Part shown: piece by piece, positions 18,134-27,060 of the stretch
Layout: each line of letters opens with the position of its first letter
Position numbering within the stretch: the first letter of the stretch is position 1
DNA from: Yersinia enterocolitica subsp. enterocolitica
GTDB lineage: Bacteria > Pseudomonadota > Gammaproteobacteria > Enterobacterales > Enterobacteriaceae
DNA: 64,000 nucleotides
Direction of reading: 5' to 3'
Assembly: GCF_901472495.1 (NCBI RefSeq)
Contig: NZ_LR590469.1
Location: 3,906,001-3,970,000, forward strand
Program-made: the position numbers and the translations under genes
The notes under the pieces: model-generated
Seen by the model: only the letters and a program-made list of their open reading frames with translations
What the model was told of the DNA's origin: nothing
Databases searched by the model: none

Positions 18134-19203
18134 TGTTTGGTGTATTAGACCGTTATATCGGACGGACTATCCTCAATACCATCCTGATGACGCTATTCAT
18201 GCTGGTATCGTTGTCCGGCATTATCAAGTTTGTCGATCAGTTACGTAAAGTCGGGCAGGGCGATTACTCAGCAGCATCTGCTGGCATGTACACCTTGCTC
18301 AGCATTCCTAAAGATATCGAGATCTTCTTCCCGATGGCAGCGCTGCTGGGTGCATTGCTGGGGCTGGGTACATTGGCTACACGCAGTGAACTGGTGGTAA
18401 TGCAGGCTTCGGGCTTTACCCGCATGCAAATTGCCGCCTCGGTGATGAAAACAGCTATTCCACTTGTATTGCTGACCATGGCCATCGGTGAATGGGTTGC
18501 GCCGCAAGGCGAGCAGATGGCGCGTAACTTCCGTGCGCAGCAAATGTATGGCGGTTCGTTGTTGTCAACGCAATCTGGGTTATGGGCAAAAGACGGCTCT
18601 GACTTTATTTATATCCAGCGTGTGTCGGGTGATAAAGAACTGACCGGGGTGAATATTTATCATTTTGATCAACAAGATCGCTTGCTCTCTGTTCGCTATG
18701 CAGCCACCGCAACTTTTGAAGACAACCTATGGCGTTTATCGCAGGTTGATGAGTCTGATTTAAGCAATCCAAATAAGGTGACTGGCTCGCAGACACTAAC
18801 CGGTGAATGGAAGACCAACCTGACGCCAGAGAAGTTGGGGGTGGTTGCCATGAACCCAGATTCGCTCTCTATTAGCGGGTTGCACGATTACAGCAAATAT
18901 CTGCGGCAAAGCGGGCAGGAGTCGAGTCGGTATGAATTGAATATGTGGGGCAAGATATTTGCGCCATTCTCCGTTGCCGTAATGATGTTGATGGCGTTGT
19001 CATTCATTTTTGGCCCATTACGCAGTGTACCAATGGGGGTTCGGGTAGTTACCGGTATCTTCTTTGGTTTTGTTTTCTACGTGTTGGATCAGATTTTTGG
19101 CCCGCTTAGCTTGGTTTACAGCATTCCACCAGTCATCGGCGCGCTGTTACCGAGTATACTTTTCCTCCTAATCAGTGTTTATTTGCTGCTAAAACGGCGT
19201 TGA
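18133..19203 (+). CDS. lptG: LPS export ABC transporter permease LptG
   Basis: 356 residues, same layout as LptF: three N-terminal transmembrane helices, a periplasmic domain (about 125-265), and three C-terminal helices ending LISVYLLLKRR. Translationally coupled to lptF. Works with LptF, LptB and LptC. Confidence 0.97.
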   Translation: MFGVLDRYIGRTILNTILMTLFMLVSLSGIIKFVDQLRKVGQGDYSAASAGMYTLLSIPKDIEIFFPMAALLGALLGLGTLATRSELVVMQASGFTRMQIAASVMKTAIPLVLLTMAIGEWVAPQGEQMARNFRAQQMYGGSLLSTQSGLWAKDGSDFIYIQRVSGDKELTGVNIYHFDQQDRLLSVRYAATATFEDNLWRLSQVDESDLSNPNKVTGSQTLTGEWKTNLTPEKLGVVAMNPDSLSISGLHDYSKYLRQSGQESSRYELNMWGKIFAPFSVAVMMLMALSFIFGPLRSVPMGVRVVTGIFFGFVFYVLDQIFGPLSLVYSIPPVIGALLPSILFLLISVYLLLKRR

Positions 19204-19247
19204 TGGCGGTTTTTTCAACACTTAGACTAAACTTGGTGGGATAACAG

Positions 19248-19275
19248 TTGCATGCGGACTTCGGGTAGGTATAAT
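19248..19275 (+). promoter_or_regulatory. Promoter of tRNA-Leu
   Basis: TTGCAT (19248-19253), a 16-bp spacer, then TATAAT (19270-19275). The tRNA begins 30 bp further on. Confidence 0.75.
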
Positions 19276-19304
19276 TCACCTCGTTCTCCGCATACTACTT
19301 CAGT

Positions 19305-19389
19305 GCCGAAGTGGCGAAATCGGTAGACGCAGTTGATTCAAAATCAACCGCCGCGAGGCATGCCGGTTCGATTCCGGCCTTCGGCACCA
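19305..19389 (+). tRNA. leuX: tRNA-Leu (anticodon CAA)
   Basis: 85 nt including encoded CCA. Acceptor arms GCCGAAG and CTTCGGC pair; anticodon stem GTTGA/TCAAC with loop TTCAAAA gives CAA at 19339-19341; a long variable arm (CCGCGAGGCATG region) and T-loop GGTTCGATTCC are present. This is the class II tRNA used as an integration site in many enterobacteria, and a P4-type integrase lies just downstream. Confidence 0.97.
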
Positions 19390-19403
19390 TTAGTATGAAA
19401 ATC

Positions 19404-19430
19404 AAGTCACCGCAAGGTGGCTTTTTTTTT
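19404..19430 (+). terminator. Terminator after tRNA-Leu
   Basis: CACC-gcaa-GGTG stem extended by flanking AAG/CTT, followed by nine or more T. The rest of 19431-19873 holds only the direct repeat at 19571 and no recognisable gene. Confidence 0.8.
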
Positions 19431-19570
19431 GCCTATCGTCCAGTAAAGTCCATTTTCCTCCGCAAAAGTCTTTATAAAACAGCATGTAACATTCTGGTGG
19501 TTTTTGCCATTTATCCATTCTAGTATTTTTACGTCCATTGGCTGCCATCATCACTGGGGGTCAGAAAGGG

Positions 19571-19618
19571 GGTCTGCTCGGTTCGGAAAATTTGTGACCC
19601 CCAAATATGTAGCAGATA
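19571..19618 (+). repeat. 48-bp island-flanking direct repeat, left copy
   Basis: Matches 32977-33024 with 5 differences in 48. Core CGGTTCGGAAAATTTGTG followed by ACCCCCAAATATG. The end GTGACCCCCA-ATG also occurs just before the integrase start at 19874, so these may be attachment-site or integrase-leader remnants of related elements. Confidence 0.7.
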
Positions 19619-19873
19619 CAGACGGTATAAGCCTTTGTGAAGATATTAGCAGGGTTGGCTGTAGCATCGGGGAGTTATCTCTTTACAAAGGACATTTTTG
19701 GGGTGTCCTTGGTGCAGAGATAATTCGGTACTATCGCTTTCTGTAATATCATTGATTTATATAATAATTTGTAAAAAAACCAGTTTAAACGCTGTCCTCA
19801 TCATCCGTTGACAGCCATAACACTCCAATAGCATAGTGAGCGCCTTCTGGGTTCTATAAGGATGTGACCCCCA

Positions 19874-21133
19874 ATGGCGCTGACTGATGCCGCAATTTGA
19901 AATGCCAAACCTCGCGATAAAGCTTATAAACTCACTGATTCTCAAGAACTCTACCTACAGATACAACCCCGTGGTACTAAGCTCTGGTACCTTAAATTCC
20001 GCATTGATGGAAAGGAAAGCCGTATTGCTTTTGGTGGTTATCCTGCTGTCAGCTTAGGGCAGGCTCGAGTTGAGCGTGATAAAGCGAAAGCGCTGATCGC
20101 GCAAGGGATCAGCCCGGCAAATAAACGTGAACAAGAAAAAGACATTATACAAAATACGCATACCTTTGAATTGGTTGCCCGCGACTGGCATGCCAGCAAC
20201 AAGAAATGGTCTGCACAGCATTCCGAGCGCGTTCTGCGCTACTTCGAGATGTATTTATTTCCTGCTATTGGTAAGCGAAATATCGATGAGCTAAAAATCC
20301 GTGATCTACTTGCTCCCTTAAGAGTGGTGGAGCAGACGGGAAAATTAGATGTGGCCGCACGGTTGCAACAACGAATTACCTGCGTGATGCGCTACGCGGT
20401 ACAGAATGGTTTAATCGAATACAACCCGGCACAAGACCTCGCAGGTGCTTTGGTTACCCGTAAGGCAACTCACCGTGCGGCGCTCCCGCTAGACCGTCTC
20501 CCTGAGCTTTTACTGCGTATGGATTACTACTGTGGCAGGCCATTGACTCGCATGGCGGTAAGGCTTTGTCTGCTGGTATTTATTCGTTCAAGTGAACTGC
20601 GGTTTGCCAGATGGGATGAAATCGATTTGGAAAGAGCCTTATGGACACTACCGGCAGAGAGGGAAGTTATCAATAAGGTCAGGTATTCGCACCGAGGCTC
20701 GAAAATGAAAACCTCTCATCTGGTGCCATTATCCGGGCAAGCTATTGCCATTCTTGAGCAAATTAAGGTATTGATCCAAGATGATAATCTGGTATTTCCA
20801 GGTGACCACCATCCCAACCGTCCTATGAGTGAAAATACCATTAATAATGCATTACGCCGTATGGGATACGATACCAAAACAGAAATTTGCGGTCATGGAT
20901 TCAGAACAATGGCCTGTAGTGCTTTGGTTGAATCAGGTATGTGGTCGCGTGATGCGGTAGAACGGCAGATAAGCCATCAGGAACGTAACAATGTTCGTGC
21001 GGCCTATATCCACAAAGCCGAACATATGGATGAAAGAAGGCTGATGGTGCAATGGTGGGCGGATTATTTGGATAGGTGCCGCGAAGGGTATGTGGTGCCT
21101 TATCATTTCAGCGGAAAGGGCTCTCCGGAATGA
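19874..21133 (+). pseudogene. P4-type tyrosine recombinase with early stop (integrase pseudogene)
   Basis: The reading starts ATGGCGCTGACTGATGCC (MALTDAAI), then TGA at 19898-19900 where relatives have Arg (CGA to TGA). The same frame then stays open to 21133, giving about 410 more residues: NAKPRDKAYKLTDSQELYLQ, the KFRIDGKESRIAFGGYPAVSLGQAR arm-binding domain, and the catalytic domain with SSELRFARW (first Arg), HGFRTMA (His, second Arg), ISHQERN and RAAYIHKAE (nucleophile Tyr). No normal start codon follows the stop until TTG at 20171, which would omit the arm-binding domain. Integrases of this kind insert islands at tRNA genes. Readthrough could still give some product. Confidence 0.88.
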
Positions 21134-21267
21134 GCATCTATTAAGGTTTATCAAGTTTTATAAGCTTGGCGTGCATAATTCACCCTTATTTGTGAATATG
21201 GGGGGCTTATAAAATTGAATGGGAAAAGTACAACGCAGCATCTTATAGATGCTGCGACAGGTAACCA

Positions 21268-21582
21268 CTAGAGTTTTATGTCTTCTGGTGAGTGATGCTT
21301 TAGCCAGTCCGCAAGCGCTTCATTCATTCTGGTTTGCCACTTTGGGCCAGAAGCTTTGAATTTTTCAACGACATCAGAGCGCATGCGTATATGTATATCG
21401 ATTTTAGGATCTGCCTTTGTTGGGCGTCCCATTTTTTTCTTTTTCTTCAGCTCACTAAAAGAAACTAGCTTGATGTTTGGATCTTCAAGTAGCTTCGCGT
21501 CAGGATCGGTAGCAACGGCTTTTCTGATCTCCTTGTCTTCCTCTGGGGTTGGAAGAATAGTACCAGGCTTAAGAGTTGGCAT
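21268..21582 (-). CDS. brnA: BrnA-type antitoxin
   Basis: 104 residues from the ATG at 21582 (MPTLKPGTILPTPEEDKEI). The C-terminal half KMGRPTKADPKIDIHIRMRSDVVEKFKASGPKWQTRMNEAL is the ribbon-helix-helix DNA-binding end of BrnA. The gene overlaps the toxin gene by 14 bp and follows it, as in known brnTA operons. Binds BrnT and represses the shared promoter. Confidence 0.88.
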   Translation of the reverse strand: MPTLKPGTILPTPEEDKEIRKAVATDPDAKLLEDPNIKLVSFSELKKKKKMGRPTKADPKIDIHIRMRSDVVEKFKASGPKWQTRMNEALADWLKHHSPEDIKL

Positions 21583-21850
21583 ATCTTTGCACCTCATGGT
21601 TAGTGGCTCTTCGCAGGCTGATAATACGACAAACATCATCATTTATCTCTGTGAAAACAACAGCATAAATTTTATCACCAAGATACGTTAGACCATATGA
21701 CAGCCCGAAATATCTTTCTTCTCCATAGACGATATCAATATCTTCTTCTACGACCATTGTATCCCAGTCTAAATCTTTGGCATCTGACAGAAAGACCTTA
21801 TGTTTTCTTTTATTACTAGCGTCTTTAACTGGATCAAATACTATGTCCAT
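21569..21850 (-). CDS. brnT: BrnT-type ribonuclease toxin
   Basis: 93 residues (MDIVFDPVKDASNKRKHKVFLSDAKDL). The family pattern F-D-x-x-K-x-x-x-N-x-x-K-H at the start, then ERYFGLSYGLTYLGDKIYAVVFTEI and the late RIISLRRATNHEVQRY carry the RelE-like fold of BrnT with its Lys/His, Arg and Tyr residues. Full length. The promoter is so near the ATG that the mRNA may have no leader. Confidence 0.88.
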   Translation of the reverse strand: MDIVFDPVKDASNKRKHKVFLSDAKDLDWDTMVVEEDIDIVYGEERYFGLSYGLTYLGDKIYAVVFTEINDDVCRIISLRRATNHEVQRYANS

Positions 21851-21856
21851 ATATTT

Positions 21857-21884
21857 ATTGTATCCACAAAAAGTAATTAGTCAA
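21857..21884 (-). promoter_or_regulatory. brnTA promoter
   Basis: Minus strand: TTGACT (21884-21879), 16-bp spacer, TACAAT (21862-21857). The brnT ATG begins six bases past the -10 box, so transcription should start at or about the A of the start codon. Confidence 0.7.
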
Positions 21885-21889
21885 AAATA

Positions 21890-22460
21890 AATCGTGAGCA
21901 GCAGAGGCTGTAATGTTTAAGTTGATGAAAATAAAGGTGGGAAAACGTATATAAAAATTACAGGGTTACTAAATTTCATTCTTAAAATCTATATAGCTAG
22001 CTCTAGACTAGCCCTTTCGCCCCAACCGTTAATGAGTTGAGTCATAACTCGCCATACTGAGTTGTAGAATTATTTTATCCTACTGCTAAAAAATATAAAT
22101 AGCGGTTTAGCTAATTTTTTCTAAGGTATATTATCTTGCAAGATATTTATTACAGTGATGATTTCACTGTTAGGACTATTATATTAAAAAACTTACATGC
22201 ATTTAACTTCTGGTTAAATTATCAGTTTATTATAATTGTTCTTGTGGAATGTATTGAGTAGCGGAATTTTACCGAGTTATTATAATACCTTGGGTTCTTA
22301 TAAACTGTGGGTAACTAATTTGTTCGGCTCACACTGTTATTAACCATTAGTTGGCTGGTCAAGGTAAAGCCAAGAGCCAAAACATCGTTATGTACCTTTG
22401 ATAAAACCAGCACCAAGCCAAAATCCTTCCCCCACATTTCCACCACTTAACTGACTCCCA
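21890..22460. other. AT-rich gap in the island
   Basis: About 570 bp with no supported gene. Very AT-rich, many stops in all frames. The right end carries ATCCTTCCCCCAC, which recurs at 23458, near the second remnant block. Probably decayed island DNA. Confidence 0.5.
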
Positions 22461-22462
22461 CT

Positions 22463-22606
22463 AATGTTCGTGCGGCCTATATCCACAAAGCCGAACATAT
22501 GGATGAAAGAAGGCTGATGGTGCAATGGTGGGTGGATTATTTGGATGGGTGCCGCGATGGGTATGTGGTGCCGTATCATTTCAGCGGAGAGGATTCTCTG
22601 GAATGA
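22463..22606 (+). pseudogene. Second copy of the integrase C-terminus
   Basis: 47 codons (NVRAAYIHKAEHMDERRLMV onward, ending in a TGA) that match 20990-21133 almost base for base; differences include GCG to GTG (A to V) and AGG to GGG. It carries the nucleophile Tyr but no upstream catalytic part. It shows that a second, closely related element once sat here, or that the integrase tail was duplicated. Confidence 0.85.
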
Positions 22607-22718
22607 TAATATATTAATGTTTATAAAGGCGTTACAGGTGTGGTGTTCACTATTATGTTTAACACACGGATATCGCCCGAGTAATAAGTATGAACAATAT
22701 TGGGTGTAGCCTCATCTA

Positions 22719-22757
22719 TTGCACTACATTTGTAATGCGCTATACTGCATTACAAAT
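22719..22757 (+). promoter_or_regulatory. relBE promoter and operator
   Basis: TTGCAC (22719-22724), 16-bp spacer, TATACT (22741-22746). A perfect inverted repeat with 11-bp arms, ATTTGTAATGC (22728-22738) and GCATTACAAAT (22747-22757), wraps the -10 box. This is the expected site for autorepression by RelB/RelBE. Confidence 0.85.
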
Positions 22758-22779
22758 GTCATTACAGGAGATTTTTAAA

Positions 22780-23034
22780 ATGAGTACTATCCAAATTCGT
22801 GTGGATGATGAACTGAAGAAAAGTGCATATCAGGCGTTTGAAAAACTGAATCTTTCGCCTTCTGATGCACTACGTCTGTTCCTACGTTATGTTGCAGAGA
22901 ACGAAAAGCTGCCATTTTCAGAAGTATCCGTCATGGTCAGTAATCAAGATGAGGATGCTGATATCTTGGCTGTTGTCCGTGAACGTTTGAAAAATCCTGC
23001 CAAGCGTATCAGGGTAAATATTGATGACCTTTAA
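22780..23034 (+). CDS. relB: RelB/DinJ-family antitoxin
   Basis: 84 residues from the ATG at 22780, with AGGAG nine bases upstream; the frame is open from 22690 but that part covers the promoter. MSTIQIRVDDELKKSAYQAFEKLNLSPSDALRLFLRYV is the ribbon-helix-helix N-terminus of RelB/DinJ. The C-terminal helix should bind RelE. Overlaps relE by 11 bp. Confidence 0.9.
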   Translation: MSTIQIRVDDELKKSAYQAFEKLNLSPSDALRLFLRYVAENEKLPFSEVSVMVSNQDEDADILAVVRERLKNPAKRIRVNIDDL

Positions 23035-23281
23035 TATCGACTTTGACGAACGGGCATTAAAAGAATGGCACAAACTAGATAAAGCTATCCGAGAGCAATT
23101 TAAAAAGAAACTAAGAAAATTACAGGAAAATCCCTATATTGAGTCAGCACGTTTGCACGGTGATCTGGCTGGCTGTTTCAAAATAAAATTACGCGCATCT
23201 GGCTTTCGGTTGATTTACCAAGTTATCGATGAGGAGATTGTGATTTGGATCGTTGCTGTTGGTAAACTGGAAGATGAATAA
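23024..23281 (+). CDS. relE: RelE-family toxin, C-terminally truncated
   Basis: 85 residues from the ATG at 23024. Aligns with E. coli RelE from the first residues (FDERALKEWHKLDKAIREQFKKKL, then FKIKLRASGFRLIYQVIDEEIVIWIVAVGK), keeping Lys52, Lys54 and Arg61 equivalents. It ends VGKLEDE-stop; E. coli goes on REREVY-like to Tyr87 and 95 residues. Past the TAA the frame reads AYDIAKKRIQ-stop to 23314, plainly the lost tail. So Arg81 is Leu and the catalytic Tyr87 is cut off by a stop at 23279-23281. Activity is probably weak or nil. Confidence 0.88.
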   Translation: MTFNIDFDERALKEWHKLDKAIREQFKKKLRKLQENPYIESARLHGDLAGCFKIKLRASGFRLIYQVIDEEIVIWIVAVGKLEDE

Positions 23282-23492
23282 GCTTATGATATTGCCAAGA
23301 AGCGAATCCAATAGGGGACTTATTGAGATGCTTTTATGTAGCGTTATAACGGCTATGGGTAACCCATTAATATCGATTAAATAAACAAGTAGATAATTAT
23401 CTATGTAGCATTTGAATTGCTCTTGGAAACATATTTTTCAGTAAGTCTTTTCGATAATCCTTCCCCCACTTGGTTCCCACTTTATCCCCCAG

Positions 23493-23852
23493 TTAATTTC
23501 TTGCTGTATTGCTTAATGAATTGGGGCAGATATTCTCCCCGTCAATATGAATCAACCCATCAATTTCCAGCTTGTCGAGCCAGCGGGTAAATTTCTTCGC
23601 AACATCAAAACCCATACCGCGCATATCATCTCTCACCAGCGATTTTGTACAGGCTTCGCCACTGGCAGTACGGGAGCCGATAGATTGCCACAGCGCGATA
23701 TGATTGGCCGTCAGGCGCTGAATACCTGCCAGTTCGGCCTCGTAGGGTGAGCCTTCATCGCTGACTGCACGCCCTTTATCACATAGCACCAATGAGTTAA
23801 CTTCTTCGCCATCATTATCGATATACAGATTGAGCGGCGAGAGGCCAATCAC
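23493..23852 (-). pseudogene. Fragment of a mobile-element replication or helicase protein (tentative)
   Basis: 119 residues with a GTG start; the frame continues a few codons upstream (SGFAER) to a stop at 23871, where homology seems to break. The sequence SPYEAELAGIQRLTANHIALWQSIG and DVAKKFTRWLDKLEIDGLI looks like the C-terminal part of a larger protein ending in a winged-helix-like segment. I do not recognise it firmly. It probably is the 3' remnant of a gene of the decayed element. Confidence 0.4.
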
Positions 23853-23940
23853 CCGCTCAGCAAAACCGGATCAAAATGTATTGCCCTATCTGATATCACC
23901 AGGCCGTTCGAAATACGACTCGCTGACCAAAGCGCAAAAG

Positions 23941-24210
23941 ATGAAGCATCACCATATTTACCTGCAACCGCATGAGAATGGAGTGTTTGTACTGGTAAGC
24001 GATGCTCAGCCTACAAATCCTACTATTGCACGGCCTAACCTCGTAGAAAATCTGCTGATATGGGATGCCCGGGGTAAAGCCGTAGATGTATTTAACCATC
24101 CGTTAACTGGCGCTTACCTCAATAGCTTCACCCTGGATATGCTCAGGAGTGGCGAAAGCAGTAAGAGTTCGATTTTTGCTAAGCTTGCTCGTTTGATGGT
24201 GGAGAACTAA
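23941..24210 (+). CDS. Hypothetical protein
   Basis: 89 residues from the ATG at 23941 (MKHHHIYLQPHENGVFVLVSD); the frame is open from 23830, so it may be longer or a 3' fragment of a larger gene. Mixed alpha/beta composition, no signal peptide or membrane segment. Not recognised. A short remnant in another frame (LWIDFPDEALVRRYQHLQPE, ending TAA at 24386) follows and is stopped by a strong terminator. Confidence 0.4.
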   Translation: MKHHHIYLQPHENGVFVLVSDAQPTNPTIARPNLVENLLIWDARGKAVDVFNHPLTGAYLNSFTLDMLRSGESSKSSIFAKLARLMVEN

Positions 24211-24381
24211 CACGGCAGTTGAATATTAAGTAGCAAATTTAATGGATTGGAAGAGAGATGAGCGGCTCCCCCTATGGCAAGTGACTCTTGCTCTGCGGGT
24301 GGAGCCGTAAATTATGGATAGATTTCCCCGATGAGGCCCTGGTGAGGCGATATCAGCATTTGCAGCCAGAGCTGGAAGAAC

Positions 24382-24415
24382 ACTAATACCATTTCAAATG
24401 GTATTAGTATTTTTT
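24382..24415 (+). terminator. Strong rho-independent terminator
   Basis: ACTAATACCATT and AATGGTATTAGT form a perfect 12-bp stem with a 3-4 base loop, followed by ATTTTTT. It closes the remnant block and separates it from the acetyltransferase gene. 24416-24570 shows nothing more. Confidence 0.88.
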
Positions 24416-24570
24416 AGCTCCGTCACAATAACTATAAACACTTAACCGGATGGCGGGAACGGGTGAAAACCACTCTTGTAACACTTTAAGGAAAATGATA
24501 TTACAAGCAGTTGTGATCGATTAATTTAGTTGTAATTTAAATTATTAAAATAGGAAGGCATGTTCCGAAA

Positions 24571-24981
24571 ATGAAGATAAACGTGACAGACAAACCAAAC
24601 CCACAGGACGAAGAGTATGTTATTGATGGCCTATGGGCTCACAATGACAAAACTCAAAAGGTAGACATTCATCCGCTGTTCTTAACTGTGACCGATGATG
24701 ATGGGAAAATTGTTGCAGGGTTAGTTGCCAGAACTTGGTGGGGCGGGCTTGAAATCCAATATCTTTGGGTGAGTGACGACTATCGTAAAAGTGGCTATGG
24801 CCGCCAGTTAATGGAAAAAGCGGAAGAAGAAGCCTTGAAGCGTGGATGTCACATGGCTTATGTCGATACTTTCGATTTTCAGGCCAAAGGCTTTTATGAA
24901 AAATTAGGCTATCGTGTATATGGCAATTTAGGTGGGTATGCTAAAAAGCATACGCGACACTATTTGGCAAAAGAAATTTAA
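24571..24981 (+). CDS. GNAT-family N-acetyltransferase
   Basis: 136 residues. Acetyl-CoA motif SDDYRKSGYGRQLMEKAEEEA at about 70-90 and the C-terminal AYVDTFDFQAKGFYEKLGYRVYGNL are standard GNAT parts. Substrate unknown. A tiny overlapping frame (ATG at 24560, five codons) ends at the ATG, and no strong ribosome site is visible. 25 bp before the PAS/LuxR gene, so probably one operon with it. Confidence 0.85.
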   Translation: MKINVTDKPNPQDEEYVIDGLWAHNDKTQKVDIHPLFLTVTDDDGKIVAGLVARTWWGGLEIQYLWVSDDYRKSGYGRQLMEKAEEEALKRGCHMAYVDTFDFQAKGFYEKLGYRVYGNLGGYAKKHTRHYLAKEI

Positions 24982-25006
24982 CCCATTCTTCATCGGCGAG
25001 GTCGCC

Positions 25007-25696
25007 ATGGATTTGCCCGATAAAAATAATGAAACTTATTTCAAGGGCCTTATTGCCATGATGGAGCACTTAAGTGAGCCATGGGGCATTAAAGATCTGA
25101 ATTCCCGCCATATCTATATGAATAAGGCTGCCTTTCTCTACACCAATACACCCTTGAGTTTTGAGGTTGAGGGGAAGATGGACCATGAATTTCCCGGAAA
25201 TTGGACTGAATTTGCGCCCGACCTGATAGAGCATGACAAGCGGACAGAAGAAACGCAGGATCGGGTGACGGTGATAGAAACCCATTATTGGTATGGGAAA
25301 AATACACTGACTCCGTATATTAGCGAGAAACTGCCTGTTTATAACGACAGAAAAGAAGTTATTGGTGTGATGTGGAATGCTAAACCATTTAATACATTAT
25401 CCCCATTAAAATATATCAACCAACAAAAACCCAGTATTCTGACAACTGAAATTAATAACAGTATGTTCACTCGTGCTGAACTTGACGTTATATTTTTAAT
25501 GCTGCAAAGACTTTCCGTTAAAGAAATTGCGAAGATATATAATATCAGCACTAAAACGATAGAAAATAGAATATATACAATTTATCAAAAATCTGATGTC
25601 CACACGCTGCAACAGTTTGAGGAGTTTTGCAAATTTGCGCATTTGGATAATTACATTCCGGATCGCCTGGTGGCAAAAGGAATCCAGTTTATCTGA
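25007..25696 (+). CDS. PAS-like/LuxR-type transcriptional regulator
   Basis: 229 residues from the ATG at 25007 with GAGG upstream. Residues about 10-125 look like a PAS domain (WGIKDLNSRHIYMNKAAFLY, then KLPVYNDRKEVIGVMWNAKPF). The C-terminal part FTRAELDVIFLMLQRLSVKEIAKIYNISTKTIENRIYTIYQK is a LuxR/GerE helix-turn-helix. It stands 36 bp before the first NCS1 transporter gene and probably controls that locus. The sensed signal is unknown; a purine- or pyrimidine-like ligand is a guess from context. Confidence 0.82.
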   Translation: MDLPDKNNETYFKGLIAMMEHLSEPWGIKDLNSRHIYMNKAAFLYTNTPLSFEVEGKMDHEFPGNWTEFAPDLIEHDKRTEETQDRVTVIETHYWYGKNTLTPYISEKLPVYNDRKEVIGVMWNAKPFNTLSPLKYINQQKPSILTTEINNSMFTRAELDVIFLMLQRLSVKEIAKIYNISTKTIENRIYTIYQKSDVHTLQQFEEFCKFAHLDNYIPDRLVAKGIQFI

Positions 25697-25732
25697 ACAA
25701 CAAGCTATCTGAACAACAAGGTACAGCTCATC

Positions 25733-27040
25733 GTGATCAAAATTGAAGATTATCCATTAAGCCGGGTGCCACAGGATAAGAGAGTTTCTTTTTTAAGTGT
25801 TGCTATTGTTCATATGGGCATGTTGACCGCACTGGATCAATTTATGCTCGGTGCCGTACTCGGTAATTCCATGACACTGGCTGATGCGTTTACCGCGATT
25901 CTTATCGGTAGCATAATATTTGGTGTGGTGACATACGGCCTTGGGCTGGCAGGGATGCGTGAAGGGATTTCTGGCAGTTTGCTGGCCCGCTGGTGTGGTT
26001 TTGGCCGCTTGGGATCTGTATTGATTGGGATTGTAGTGGCGGTCAGTTTGTTGGGTTGGTTTGGTATCCAAAATGCTATTTTTGCCAAATCACTTGATTT
26101 TGCTCTGGGCCATAAATTGGGATTTGGATTAGCTGCGGCTTTATCGGGCAGCCTGCTAACTATCTTGGTTGCCTTTGGTTTTAAAGCATTACGTATTGCG
26201 GCTCGAATTGCGGTACCGATGTTTATATTACTGGTGGCCTATATTTCTATTAGTACATTATCTGGCCATAATCTGAATGAAATTATCCAGTTGATTCCAC
26301 CGGGCGAGTCTCTGTCTATCAGCGCGGGTATTACTATCGTAGTTGGCGGCGCTATTGTGGCCAGCCTGATGACACCTGATCTAACGCGCTACTCTAAAAA
26401 TGGCAAACATGTCCTTGGTGTGACGATTTTCACTATCGTTGCAGGCGAGTTTGTGGTCAATGGGTTGGCTATATTGATTGCTAAAACCCTTGGGACGGCG
26501 GATGTCGTGACGATAATGTCTCAAGCCGCGGGGGGCGCGGGTTTGCTGGTCGTAGTGTTCTCCACCTTAAGGGTCAATGACCTTAATTTGTACTCTTCTT
26601 CACTCGGTATTGTTAATGCGGTCGAGGGGCTAACGGGTAAAAAACTCAAATATATATCAACCACATTGGTCATTGGTGTGTTGGGTACCACACTGTCAGT
26701 ATTGGGAATTCTCGACCGGTTTGTTGATTTCCTGACTGTACTTGGCGTGGTATTCCCACCGATTATTGGCATCATGCTGGTGGATTATTATGTGCTGCGT
26801 TCCCATCGTAAAATTTTAGATAAAACTCGGCAGGAAGGGACGTTACCTAATGAAAAGCAAACACCTGTCATTGGCTGGGTGGCGATTATAGCCAGTATTA
26901 TCGGCAGTATTGTTGGGCTGGTAACCGAGTGGGGGATCCCGACGATCAACTCACTGGTCGTTGCGAGCTTTATCTATTGGGCGTTCAAAGTGGTTGTTAG
27001 TCGTAATCAACAGTCAATTGAATCGGAAGAAACGGTTTAA
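25733..27040 (+). CDS. NCS1-family cytosine/purine permease, copy 1
   Basis: 435 residues from a GTG at 25733; the second copy starts with ATG at the same residue, which supports this start. About twelve transmembrane helices. CodB-like features: LDQFMLGAVLGNSMTLADAF, GMREGISGSLLARWCGFG, LGWFGIQNAIFAKSLDFALG, and LTPDLTRYSKN-type loop (SLMTPDLTRYSKNGKH). Likely proton- or sodium-coupled uptake of cytosine or a related base. No deaminase or hydrolase gene is adjacent. Followed by a GC-rich terminator. Confidence 0.88.
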   Translation: MIKIEDYPLSRVPQDKRVSFLSVAIVHMGMLTALDQFMLGAVLGNSMTLADAFTAILIGSIIFGVVTYGLGLAGMREGISGSLLARWCGFGRLGSVLIGIVVAVSLLGWFGIQNAIFAKSLDFALGHKLGFGLAAALSGSLLTILVAFGFKALRIAARIAVPMFILLVAYISISTLSGHNLNEIIQLIPPGESLSISAGITIVVGGAIVASLMTPDLTRYSKNGKHVLGVTIFTIVAGEFVVNGLAILIAKTLGTADVVTIMSQAAGGAGLLVVVFSTLRVNDLNLYSSSLGIVNAVEGLTGKKLKYISTTLVIGVLGTTLSVLGILDRFVDFLTVLGVVFPPIIGIMLVDYYVLRSHRKILDKTRQEGTLPNEKQTPVIGWVAIIASIIGSIVGLVTEWGIPTINSLVVASFIYWAFKVVVSRNQQSIESEETV

Positions 27041-27060
27041 TATTTTTGCGAACAATATAA

